Source: Xanthobacteraceae bacterium (GTDB lineage Bacteria; Pseudomonadota; Alphaproteobacteria; Rhizobiales; Xanthobacteraceae). Taken from it: 34,223 bases of DNA. Positions 22,241 to 28,506 of the stretch are shown here, in pieces (within the stretch, counting starts at the first letter, position 1; each line of letters starts with the position of its first letter). The stretch is taken from contig JAGRLZ010000135.1 in the NCBI GenBank assembly GCA_020441545.1, positions 1-34,223 on the forward strand, read 5' to 3'. A model generated the notes under the pieces. That model did not search any database and was not told where the DNA came from. It saw only the letters and a list, made by a program, of their open reading frames with translations. A program made the translations under genes and the position numbers.

Positions 22241-22639
22241 ATGGACCAAGCGCTGGCCCGATTGCAGCCGACGGCCCTGAGCCTATTCCGCTTCATCACC
22301 GGCCTGCTGCTGTTTCAATACGGCGTGGCCAAGCTGTTCAAATTTCCGCCGGTGCCGATGTTCGCGAAGGTCGAACTGATGTCGCTGTACGGCGCCGCCG
22401 GATCGCTCGAACTGGTGCTGGGCGCGTTGCTGGTAGTTGGACTGTTCACGCGGCCGGCGGCATTCATCCTCTCCGGCGAAATGGCGTTTGCTTATTTCCT
22501 CGGTCACGCGCCGAGAGGCTTCTTCCCCGTCCTGAACGGCGGCAGCCTCGCCATCGCGCTCTGCTTTGCGTGTCTCTATCTCGCAACGTCGGGCGGCGGC
22601 CCGGTCAGCCTCGATGCCCTGCTGCGCAAGAAGGGCTGA
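22241..22639 (+). CDS. DoxX family membrane protein
   Basis: 132 residues with four hydrophobic segments, the usual DoxX-family plan. The start at MDQALARLQPTALSLFRFITG has a strong GGGGGA ribosome binding site; an earlier in-frame ATG at 22184 would overlap greA. Family features are LLLFQYGVAKLF in helix 1, the Gly-rich GSLELVLGALLVVGLFTRPAAFI and EMAFAYFLGHAPRGFFPVLNGG. DoxX-like proteins are thiosulfate:quinone oxidoreductase subunits in some organisms, but most bacterial members have no known function; stress and redox roles have been proposed. Downstream is a bidirectional terminator shared with lrp. Confidence 0.9.
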   Translation: MDQALARLQPTALSLFRFITGLLLFQYGVAKLFKFPPVPMFAKVELMSLYGAAGSLELVLGALLVVGLFTRPAAFILSGEMAFAYFLGHAPRGFFPVLNGGSLAIALCFACLYLATSGGGPVSLDALLRKKG

Positions 22640-22683
22640 CGCAGCGACAGCCGGCATCAGGCGATCGTTCCGACAGGTCAAAA

Positions 22684-22711
22684 AAAGCCCGGCTGCAAGC
22701 AGCCGGGCTTT
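22684..22711. terminator. Bidirectional intrinsic terminator between DoxX gene and lrp
   Basis: GCCCGGCTGC (22687-22696) and GCAGCCGGGC (22699-22708) form a perfect 10-bp stem. It is flanked by six or more As on the left and a T-rich run (TTTCTCTCTTT) on the right, so it works on both strands for the converging genes. Confidence 0.9.
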
Positions 22712-22769
22712 CTCTCTTTCGGAGTGTCATGCCAATTCAGAGTATCGCGCCGAGGTGGTCCGCGGCTGC

Positions 22770-23249
22770 CTACTCCGGAACCTTCATTTCCAGCGGCACG
22801 GCAGCGGCATATTTGGAATTCTGCAGCACCAGCGAGGTGCGCACGTTGCGCACATGAGGCGCCGCCGTCAGTTGGGTGACGAAATCCTGGAACGTGGCCA
22901 TGTCCGGCGCGACGCATTTGAGGATGAAGTCCACCTCGCCGGAGAGCATCCAGCATTCGCGCACCAGCGGTTCGTCGCGCACGAAATCCTCGAATGCACG
23001 CAAATCCGCATCGGCCTGGCTGGACAGATGCACCGAGGCGAACACAGTGACGTCGAAGCCCAGCCGCCGCGGATCCAGCAGCGCCCGGTAACCCTGGATA
23101 TAACCCTCGTCCTCGAGCGCCCGGACCCGCCGCAGGCACGGCGGCGGGGAAATCCCGACCCGCTTTGCCAGTTCGACATTGGTCATCCGGCCGTCCGCCT
23201 GCAGCTCGTTGAGGATTTTCAGATCGATCTCATCAAGAGTCTTCGACAC
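22770..23249 (-). CDS. lrp: Lrp/AsnC family transcriptional regulator
   Basis: 159 residues. The N-terminal helix-turn-helix (about 5-60) reads LDEIDLKILNELQADGRMTN and VGISPPPCLRRVRALEDEGYI, and the C-terminal RAM/AsnC ligand-binding domain (about 65-155) includes CWMLSGEVDFILKCVAPD and RTSLVLQ. The sequence is nearer to Lrp than to AsnC. Such proteins form octamers and sense amino acids, often leucine. It diverges from trxB. The shared 272-bp region has an AT-rich palindrome 69 bp upstream of its start, a likely autoregulatory site. The specific regulon is unknown. Confidence 0.95.
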   Translation of the reverse strand: MSKTLDEIDLKILNELQADGRMTNVELAKRVGISPPPCLRRVRALEDEGYIQGYRALLDPRRLGFDVTVFASVHLSSQADADLRAFEDFVRDEPLVRECWMLSGEVDFILKCVAPDMATFQDFVTQLTAAPHVRNVRTSLVLQNSKYAAAVPLEMKVPE

Positions 23250-23317
23250 GCGCCCCGATCCTGACTGCGGTTTCGACAGATTCGCGCCTACCCATAGCGC
23301 AAGCCGGCGGATTTTGT

Positions 23318-23330
23318 GTAATTTTATTAC
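23318..23330. promoter_or_regulatory. AT-rich palindrome in lrp upstream region
   Basis: GTAAT-TTT-ATTAC is a perfect 5-3-5 palindrome in an otherwise GC-rich region, 69 bp upstream of the lrp start. AT-rich dyads of this kind are typical Lrp-family contact sites. Confidence 0.4.
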
Positions 23331-23393
23331 GCCAGGCTGCCCGGATTTGCGGCATCACGGGATTTTTGTTCCCAAGTTTCCATTCCCATGTAT

Positions 23394-23406
23394 TGCAATT
23401 CTTGCA
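23394..23406. promoter_or_regulatory. Palindrome upstream of trxB
   Basis: TGCAA-TTC-TTGCA is a perfect 5-3-5 palindrome, 115 bp upstream of the trxB start. CTTGCA (23401-23406), half of the dyad, could be the -35 of a promoter with an ATAAAC-type -10 about 16 bases downstream, placing the site over the promoter. Confidence 0.35.
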
Positions 23407-23521
23407 TGGCTGGCCAGATGACATAAACTGCCGGCCACGTTTTGCGCTGCGCAAGCCGCCTTTGCGCCGTTCCCAAAACCAACAAAAATGGTCTTCCCTG
23501 AAGAGAAAGGGCCCACTTTCC

Positions 23522-24487
23522 ATGCCCGCCCCGATCCACGCCAAGGTCGTCATCATCGGCTCCGGCCCGGCCGGCTACACCGCCGGCATCTATGCCGCAC
23601 GCGCGATGCTGGAGCCGGTGCTGATCCAGGGCATCCAGCCCGGCGGCCAGCTCACCATCACCACCGATGTCGAGAACTATCCCGGCTTCGGCGATGTCAT
23701 CCAGGGCCCCTGGCTGATGGAGCAGATGGAGAAACAGGCGGCGCATGTCGGCACCAGGATCGTCACCGACCTGGTAATTAAGCTCGAACTGGCCCAGCGT
23801 CCGTTTCGCATCGCCTGCGACAGCGGCGACGTCTATCTCGCCGAGACCGTGATTCTCGCGACCGGCGCGCAGGCGCGCTGGCTCGGCATGCCGTCCGAGG
23901 AGCGGTTCAAGGGCTTCGGGGTGTCGGCCTGCGCCACCTGCGACGGCTTCTTCTATCGCGGCAAGCAGGTCGTGGTGGTCGGCGGCGGCAATACCGCGGT
24001 GGAGGAGGCGCTGTTCCTTACCAACTTCGCCGCGCAGGTCACCGTCGTGCACCGGCGCGACAGCTTCCGCGCCGAGCGCATCCTGCAGGACCGGCTGTTC
24101 AAGCATCCGAAGATCGAGGTGGTGTGGGACAGCGTCATCGACGAGATCTGCGGCGAGGACAATCCGGGCAAGGTCACCTCGGTGCGGCTGAAGAACATCA
24201 AGACCGGGGCCCTGACCGAACTGCCGGCCGACGGCGTGTTCATCGCGATCGGCCATGCGCCGGCGACAGAGCTCGTCGCGGGGCAGATCAAGATGAAGCC
24301 CTCCGGCTATGTCGAGGTGGCGTCGCACTCCACGGCCACCTCGGTGCCCGGCGTGTTCGCCGCCGGCGACGTCGCCGATGAAACCTATCGCCAGGCGGTG
24401 ACCGCGGCCGGCATGGGCTGCATGGCAGCCCTCGAAGCCGAGCGGTTTCTCGCTCATCACGCGGCCGACCGGGCCGCAGCGGAGTAG
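23522..24487 (+). CDS. trxB: Thioredoxin-disulfide reductase
   Basis: 321 residues. This FAD enzyme passes electrons from NADPH to thioredoxin. The FAD loop GSGPAG is at 13-18, the redox-active pair CATC at C137/C140, the NADPH loop GGGNTA at 154-159 and the phosphate-binding HRR at 177-179. The second FAD motif is GVFAAGDVADETYRQA. Start at MPAPIHAKVVIIGSGPAG; the frame is open farther upstream but those codons are not family-like. Divergent from lrp. The LysR start lies 3 bp after the stop, with its ribosome binding site inside the last trxB codons, so the two genes are likely coupled. Confidence 0.97.
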   Translation: MPAPIHAKVVIIGSGPAGYTAGIYAARAMLEPVLIQGIQPGGQLTITTDVENYPGFGDVIQGPWLMEQMEKQAAHVGTRIVTDLVIKLELAQRPFRIACDSGDVYLAETVILATGAQARWLGMPSEERFKGFGVSACATCDGFFYRGKQVVVVGGGNTAVEEALFLTNFAAQVTVVHRRDSFRAERILQDRLFKHPKIEVVWDSVIDEICGEDNPGKVTSVRLKNIKTGALTELPADGVFIAIGHAPATELVAGQIKMKPSGYVEVASHSTATSVPGVFAAGDVADETYRQAVTAAGMGCMAALEAERFLAHHAADRAAAE

Positions 24488-24489
24488 TC

Positions 24490-25413
24490 ATGCCTCGAAG
24501 CCGCGACGGGTTAGCCGATATGGACTGGGACAAGCTCAAGGTCTTCCACGCTGCCGCCGAGGCAGGAAGTTTCACGCATGCCGGCGAGCAGCTCGGGCTG
24601 TCGCAATCGGCGGTGTCGCGCCAGGTCAGCGCGCTGGAACAGGAACTGGCGGTCTCGCTGTTCCACCGCCACGCCCGCGGCCTGATCCTGACCGAACAGG
24701 GCGACCTGCTGTTTCGCACCGCGCATGACGTGTTCATGCAGTTGCAGGCGGCGCGCGCCAAGCTCACCGACAGCCGCGAGCGGCCCAGCGGCGACCTCAA
24801 GGTGACCACGACGCCCGGCGTCGGCATCCACTGGCTGATCCCGCGGCTCGGCGAGTTCACCGCGCTCTATCCGGACATCCGGATATCGCTGATCGTCACC
24901 GACGAGGAGCTCGACCTGTCGATGCGCGAGGCCGATGTCGCCATCCGCACCCGCAAGCCGACGCAGCCGGACCTGATCCAGCGCAAGCTGTTCGCGATGG
25001 GCTTCCACGCCTATTGCTCGCCGGAATACATCAAGCACTTCGGCACGCCGCGGACGCTGGAAGAACTCGACGGCCACCGCATCATCATGCTGAGCGATGC
25101 CCAGGTGCCGCCGCACCTGCAGAACCGGCACTGGCTGATCGAGGCCGGACGCAACGGCTCCGGTCCGCGCGAGCCGTTCTTCAAGGTCAACAACATCCTC
25201 GGCCTGGTGCGCGCCTGCCAGCAGGGCCTCGGCATCGCCGCCCTTCCCGACTACCTCGTGGAGGAGAACAACCGGCTGGTGCAGCTCTTCAGCGAATCGG
25301 ATCAGATTCAACTCGATACGTATTTTGTATATCCCGAGGAACTGAAGACCGTCGCGCGCGTGCAGGCATTCCGCGACTTCATCGTCAGCAAGGCGCAGCG
25401 ATGGCGCGAATAG
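24490..25413 (+). CDS. LysR-family transcriptional regulator
   Basis: 307 residues from the ATG at 24490, or 297 from the ATG at 24520 (MDWDKLKVFHAAAEAGSFT), which matches family N-termini better. The first has a GGAG six bases upstream within the end of trxB. The winged helix-turn-helix spans the first 70 residues (AGEQLGLSQSAVSRQVSALEQEL), a linker helix follows, and the effector domain begins at SGDLKVTTTPGVGIHWLIPRL. The second lobe carries HAYCSPEYIKHFGTPRTLEEL and GLGIAALPDYLVEENNRLVQL. Linked to trxB by position; effector and targets unknown. It is followed by an unassigned region with a candidate small RNA. Confidence 0.93.
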   Translation: MPRSRDGLADMDWDKLKVFHAAAEAGSFTHAGEQLGLSQSAVSRQVSALEQELAVSLFHRHARGLILTEQGDLLFRTAHDVFMQLQAARAKLTDSRERPSGDLKVTTTPGVGIHWLIPRLGEFTALYPDIRISLIVTDEELDLSMREADVAIRTRKPTQPDLIQRKLFAMGFHAYCSPEYIKHFGTPRTLEELDGHRIIMLSDAQVPPHLQNRHWLIEAGRNGSGPREPFFKVNNILGLVRACQQGLGIAALPDYLVEENNRLVQLFSESDQIQLDTYFVYPEELKTVARVQAFRDFIVSKAQRWRE

Positions 25414-25517
25414 CGGTAACGGAATAGCTACCGGCCGTGCATCCCCCCGGCGGCCGCATGACTGACATGCGGCGCCGGCGCTTGCTGCGACAGTCGGCGG
25501 GGGATCATACTCACCAC

Positions 25518-25653
25518 ATATCGAGGGTTCGCGTTACGCATTTGTCCCCCTCCTCTGGTGGCGCGGGCGCTTGGTTATCCCTCTTGGAAGGTGATTGTGT
25601 CGGCCTCTCGAGGCCAATGCCTTAAACCGGGCTCTTTGAGCCCGGTTTTTTTT
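25518..25653 (+). ncRNA. Candidate small RNA with intrinsic terminator
   Basis: A textbook terminator lies over 200 bp beyond the LysR stop with no ORF before it. Upstream is a possible promoter, TTGCTG (25482-25487), 18 bases, CATACT (25506-25511), giving a start near 25518. The transcript would contain CU-rich, anti-Shine-Dalgarno-like stretches (CCCCCTCCTC near 25545; ATCCCTCTT near 25577), the hairpin GGCCTC-TC-GAGGCC (25602-25615) and the terminator. This plan recalls alphaproteobacterial sRNAs with CCUCC loops such as the suhB/mmgR type, which I cannot check. A long LysR 3' UTR is the alternative. Confidence 0.35.
25624..25653 (+). terminator. Strong intrinsic terminator
   Basis: AAACCGGGCTC (25624-25634), loop TTT, GAGCCCGGTTT (25638-25648): an 11-bp perfect stem ending in a run of eight Ts (25646-25653). 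It ends either the candidate sRNA or the trxB-LysR transcript. Confidence 0.93.
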
Positions 25654-25682
25654 GCGTTGAGCGTATCGGCAAAACAAGCCGC

Positions 25683-25717
25683 GGCAGAAAAACAAAACAC
25701 GGCAGAAAACAAAACAC
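25683..25717. repeat. A-rich 17/18-bp tandem pair
   Basis: GGCAGAAAAACAAAACAC (25683-25700) is followed directly by GGCAGAAAACAAAACAC (25701-25717), differing by one A. A replication-slippage origin is likely. Confidence 0.85.
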
Positions 25718-25754
25718 GCGCGAGAGGCGTTCAATTCCGGATGGAATCGTCACT

Positions 25755-25838
25755 TGTCATGCGCGGGCTCGACCCGCGCATCCATCTTCTTGAAGAAGAA
25801 TGGATTGCCGGATCAAGTCCGGCAACGACCTCATGACA
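25755..25838. repeat. Intergenic palindromic repeat, copy 3 (four-way junction)
   Basis: Outer arms TGTCATG (25755-25761) and CATGACA (25832-25838) enclose three hairpins: GCGCGGG-CTCGA-CCCGCGC (25761-25779), ATCCAT..CTTCTT/AAGAAG..ATGGAT with one bulge (25780-25805), and TTGCCGGA-TCAAG-TCCGGCAA (25805-25825). As single strand it would fold into a cloverleaf-like structure. It is the best preserved of the three copies in the window. Confidence 0.85.
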
Positions 25839-25899
25839 GGTTGCCGTCAAATTGTGAAATGCTGAAGAGGCGCGCGCCTGAAAGAAGGCGATGAGTGCC

Positions 25900-26580
25900 T
25901 CAGGCCGCCTGCTTGTGCATGGCGCCGTTCGCCGACGCATTGCCGCGGATCGCCTTGACCGAACGCTCGATCGCCGACCACAGCCGGCTGATCTCGGACG
26001 CCGCGCGCCCTTCCGCATAATATTCACGCGCGCCTTCGCCGTGCCCGAGCGCCAGCAGCATATCCGCGCGGTTGGTGATCTGTCCCTTCCACACCGGCGC
26101 GCGAAACTTGGCGAGCGCCTCGCGGGCGATGGTGACGATCCGGCTTTCGGAGCCATCGCGCATCGCCGGCGCGCCGTTCATGACCACGGCATACGGCTTG
26201 CGCGCCGCGCGGCAGCTCTGGATCGTGTCCTGCACCGCATTGACGTCGAACACGCTGGGCCGCGCCGGAATGACGACCATGGTCGCATTGCGGATCGCAT
26301 CGTCGACGACAGCGGAGGTGTTCGGAGGCGTGTCGATGAAAACCCATTCGTAGCCGGCGCGCCGGGCCGACGCGACAATCTCGCCGACCGAGCGGCTTGC
26401 GGTCTTGAGCGGCGGCTCGTTGGTGCCGCGCAGCTTGTGCCAGAGCGTCAGCGACCCTTGCGGATCACAGTCGACGAGAAGACAGGGCTTCGACGGCTTA
26501 TGGACGTGTGCGGCAAGATGAGCCGTCAAGGTGCTCTTGCCCGAGCCTCCTTTGCGTGATGCAAAAACAATAACGTTCAT
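25900..26580 (-). CDS. Orphan ParA/MinD-type ATPase
   Basis: 226 residues, shorter than chromosomal ParA (about 280) and without an N-terminal DNA-binding extension. The deviant Walker A is SRKGGSGKST (signature Lys10, catalytic-loop Lys15). Walker A' is LLVDCDPQGSLT (D37, D39) and Walker B WVFIDTPPNTS (D83). The rest follows the ParA fold (VVIPARPSVFDVNAVQDTI). Such ATPases form ATP-dependent dimers that position plasmids, chromosomes or large protein complexes. No parB, parS or obvious partner gene is adjacent, so its cargo is unknown. TGGAGG eight bases upstream supports the start. The next gene upstream on this strand is a small membrane protein. Confidence 0.92.
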   Translation of the reverse strand: MNVIVFASRKGGSGKSTLTAHLAAHVHKPSKPCLLVDCDPQGSLTLWHKLRGTNEPPLKTASRSVGEIVASARRAGYEWVFIDTPPNTSAVVDDAIRNATMVVIPARPSVFDVNAVQDTIQSCRAARKPYAVVMNGAPAMRDGSESRIVTIAREALAKFRAPVWKGQITNRADMLLALGHGEGAREYYAEGRAASEISRLWSAIERSVKAIRGNASANGAMHKQAA

Positions 26581-26664
26581 ACCTTGGCCTCCAGATTGAC
26601 CCCATGCGGCGAAAGTGAATCAGGTTGCTGATTCGTTAAAGCAAAATTTGTGTATGTAACCGCG

Positions 26665-26692
26665 CCACCTACCGTATTTGGTAGGGAGGTGG
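26665..26692. promoter_or_regulatory. Inverted repeat upstream of the ParA gene
   Basis: CCTACC (26668-26673) and GGTAGG (26680-26685) enclose GTATTT; outer CCA/TGG bases extend the dyad with a bulge. It lies about 85 bp upstream of the ParA start in an AT-rich patch, so it could be an operator or part of a promoter-proximal hairpin. Confidence 0.3.
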
Positions 26693-26762
26693 GCCTTTTG
26701 AGTCACACAAGCGCGGTGCAACACCGAGCGCGAAAACCTGAAAGACGCTGCTGGAGCCATTT

Positions 26763-26850
26763 CCGTTCCGATTTGATCGGAACGGGCTCTATACCCTTGC
26801 TTTAACGCGTTTTCTTTACACGAACCGGGATCCACTCCGCTCGAAAACGC
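26763..26850. repeat. Dispersed intergenic repeat (GCGTTTTC...GAAAACGC type)
   Basis: The element begins with a perfect hairpin, CCGTTCCGAT-TTG-ATCGGAACGG (26763-26785), then GGGCTCTATACCCTTGCTTT, then GCGTTTTC (26807-26814) and its complement GAAAACGC (26843-26850) around a GAACCGGGATCCACT core. I recall near-identical elements in many intergenic regions of Bradyrhizobium and related Rhizobiales; this was not searched. It abuts the stop of the next gene. Confidence 0.7.
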
Positions 26851-26852
26851 TG

Positions 26853-27161
26853 CTAGCGGAGTCCCTTGGCACGCTGGCGCTGCTGCCACTTGCGCTCGAT
26901 CCAGCCCATCAGCCGCGCGATCGGCGCCTGCAGGAACGGCACATCGAGCGCGATCAGCACCAGCCCGAGCGGCAGCATCCACAGGCCCAGCACCGGCAGG
27001 AAGCTGAAGATACCGCCGAGCACCAGCAGCAACCCGAGCGGAATCCGGGCCCAATGGGACGACGGCTGCCGCACCCAGCTGAGAAAGCCCGCGAACCGCG
27101 GCGGCAGCTTGTTCTCGAACCAGGCCAGATGCCGATCCAGTTCCGCTTTGTAATCCTGCAC
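26853..27161 (-). CDS. Small two-helix membrane protein, function unknown
   Basis: 102 residues from a GTG start at 27159-27161, chosen because AGGGAG lies six bases upstream; the frame is open farther upstream but that extension is Arg-rich and lacks a ribosome binding site. Layout: a charged amphipathic N-terminus (QDYKAELDRHLAWFENKLPP), two closely spaced hydrophobic segments (IPLGLLLVLGGIFSFLPVLG, then MLPLGLVLIALDVPFL), and a basic C-terminus (WIERKWQQRQRAKGLR). The hairpin with conserved Gly/Pro/Trp resembles the PGPGW-type putative transmembrane family, but I am not sure. No function is assigned. Confidence 0.72.
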   Translation of the reverse strand: MQDYKAELDRHLAWFENKLPPRFAGFLSWVRQPSSHWARIPLGLLLVLGGIFSFLPVLGLWMLPLGLVLIALDVPFLQAPIARLMGWIERKWQQRQRAKGLR

Positions 27162-27316
27162 GAATGTCTCCCTGGCTGCGACAGATAGGCAGCGACCAGC
27201 CCTGACGCCAGCGCGGCGCGGTGTCACGCGGTCGCGGCAGGTGCGGTGGCGCAGCATTGTACCAGCGCCGGCCATCGCCTAACTTTTCCCGGGCGGCATG
27301 CGTGGAGAGAGCCACA

Positions 27317-27676
27317 ATGATTCCCGAAAAGATCGTGGCTTTGGTGGCGGCGGCGCTCGCCCATGCGACATTGGCGGAAGCCGACATTGTCGAGGTGAGG
27401 GGTTGCGGCCCGGTCGATCTGGCACCGTTCACCTGTACCGACATCACGCGCAGCACGATGATCGGGCGCGTCTGCTACGATGCATCGCGCCGGTATGCGG
27501 TTATCGAAGTGCGATCGACCTATCGCGGCTTCTGCGGCATCCCGCCGGCCAAGCTCAACGCCCTGCTGAATGCGCCGTCGATGGGCCAGTTCTTCAATGC
27601 GCAGATCCGCCACAGCGAGCGGCTCGACGCGCATGCCTGCACGACCGATGCAGCTGCACCCGAGGCGGCCGATTGA
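27317..27676 (+). CDS. Exported KTSC-domain protein
   Basis: 119 residues. Start at MIPEKIVALVAAALAHATLA with GGAGAG upstream; this forms a short signal peptide ending near AEA. The mature part fits the KTSC domain: YDASRRYAVIEVRSTYRGFCGIPP followed by KLNALLNAPSMGQFFNAQIR, the typical 'alpha-helix then SxGxFFNxxIR' ending. Several cysteines (CGP, FTCTD, RVCYD, GFCGI, HACTT) could form periplasmic disulfides and are more than usual in cytoplasmic KTSC proteins. The domain's function is not established; some members are fused to lysyl-tRNA synthetases. Isolated gene between a minus-strand membrane protein and the initiator tRNA. Confidence 0.75.
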   Translation: MIPEKIVALVAAALAHATLAEADIVEVRGCGPVDLAPFTCTDITRSTMIGRVCYDASRRYAVIEVRSTYRGFCGIPPAKLNALLNAPSMGQFFNAQIRHSERLDAHACTTDAAAPEAAD

Positions 27677-27995
27677 CCCAGCGGCAGCCGGCTTCGCTCT
27701 CACGAATGCGGCAAACGCGATTACATAAAGCGGCGACACGAACAAGCGGCCGCGTCGAACCTCGTTGACCTCAAAGCGGACGGTTTGGATCGTTCCATCG
27801 CAGGCCGTTCGCGCCTTTCGCGGACAGGCCAACAAACGACGGACGGCCTTCAGGCGCGGCAACCGGCGACCGCCACGATCGACTTGCGCGCAGAGCTTGC
27901 AATGAATCCGTCGGCCTATGGTCAAGGCATCGCGCTCTAGACAAGAACGAACCGATTAGGCGATGACCACTATCATCACCTTCATCACCGCATGA

Positions 27996-28035
27996 TGGTT
28001 GCGGGGTGGTAACCCTCGATTTGAGCCTGCGACCT
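27996..28035 (-). pseudogene. Decayed 3' half of an initiator tRNA
   Basis: TGGTTGCGGGG (27996-28006) is identical to the 3' end of the nearby tRNA-fMet including CCA. GATTTGAGCCTGCGACCT (28018-28035) matches its T-loop and variable region at 15 of 18 positions. The part between is 11 bases instead of 4, so the T-stem cannot form. No 5' half is present. Confidence 0.6.
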
Positions 28036-28075
28036 AAGCGCTTGATTTTACTGGGGCAGAACAGCGCATGAAAAC

Positions 28076-28113
28076 AAAGACCCCGGCGACTCGTTGAGTC
28101 TGCCGGGGTCTTT
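28076..28113 (-). terminator. Terminator of tRNA-fMet
   Basis: AAAGACCCCGGC (28076-28087) pairs with GCCGGGGTCTTT (28102-28113), and inside it GACTC pairs with GAGTC around GTT with one bulge: about 17 bp in total. On the minus strand the stem is followed by TTTGTTTT. It begins 10 bases beyond the tRNA 3' end. Confidence 0.85.
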
Positions 28114-28122
28114 GGTTCGAAC

Positions 28123-28199
<77 letters not shown>

Positions 28200-28506
28200 A
28201 TAAACTGCTGCGCATCCCGGAGAGCCAACAAGGCTGCCGCAACGCCACCAGGGCGTCGAGCCGACTTGTCCGCAAGCTTCCGGAAGAAGGCTGGCCAGGG
28301 GCGATGCCCGAGGCGCGGGGGGTATGTACCAACGCCAAACCACTTTGAAAAGACCCGCGAACGATCTTTTCGCGATTTTATCACACAACCGTCATCTCCC
28401 TCCGCAGGTCCACTTTTCAAGGCGTTAGGCGATCTGCGGGCTTGCCCAAAGCGCGGCAAAGGGCCAGCATCGGCGTCCGCCCGGCCCGCGACGGAGGCAG
28501 AATGCG
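28200..28506. other. Region between tRNA-fMet and aldehyde dehydrogenase gene (307 bp)
   Basis: No gene is supported. The side next to the tRNA must hold its minus-strand promoter (a TTGTTG-N18-CAGTTT pattern ends two bases before the tRNA). A perfect 7-bp inverted repeat, GAAAAGA-N11-TCTTTTC, lies at 28347-28371 in an AT-richer patch, about 140 bp before the aldehyde dehydrogenase start. Confidence 0.55.

Larger units (their letters stand above)
25414..25899. other. Noncoding region between LysR gene and ParA gene (486 bp)
   Basis: No protein gene is supported. In order it holds a candidate small RNA ending in a strong terminator (to 25653), a 17/18-bp A-rich tandem pair (25683-25717), a four-stem palindromic repeat (25755-25838), and about 60 bp with nothing recognised before the ParA stop. 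Confidence 0.7.
27677..28122. other. Noncoding region between KTSC gene and tRNA-fMet (446 bp)
   Basis: No protein gene is supported; the open frames here have no family character. About 320 bp show nothing recognised. The distal part holds a decayed 3' half of an initiator tRNA (27996-28035) and the tRNA terminator hairpin (28076-28113). Confidence 0.65.

Noticed and set aside
27224..27925. Minus-strand frame of about 230 codons opposite the KTSC gene
   Set aside because: No family features, no ribosome binding site and antisense to a gene with signal peptide and KTSC domain.
27996..28035. A second functional tRNA gene
   Set aside because: Only the 3' half is present and the T-stem cannot pair; it is treated as a relic.
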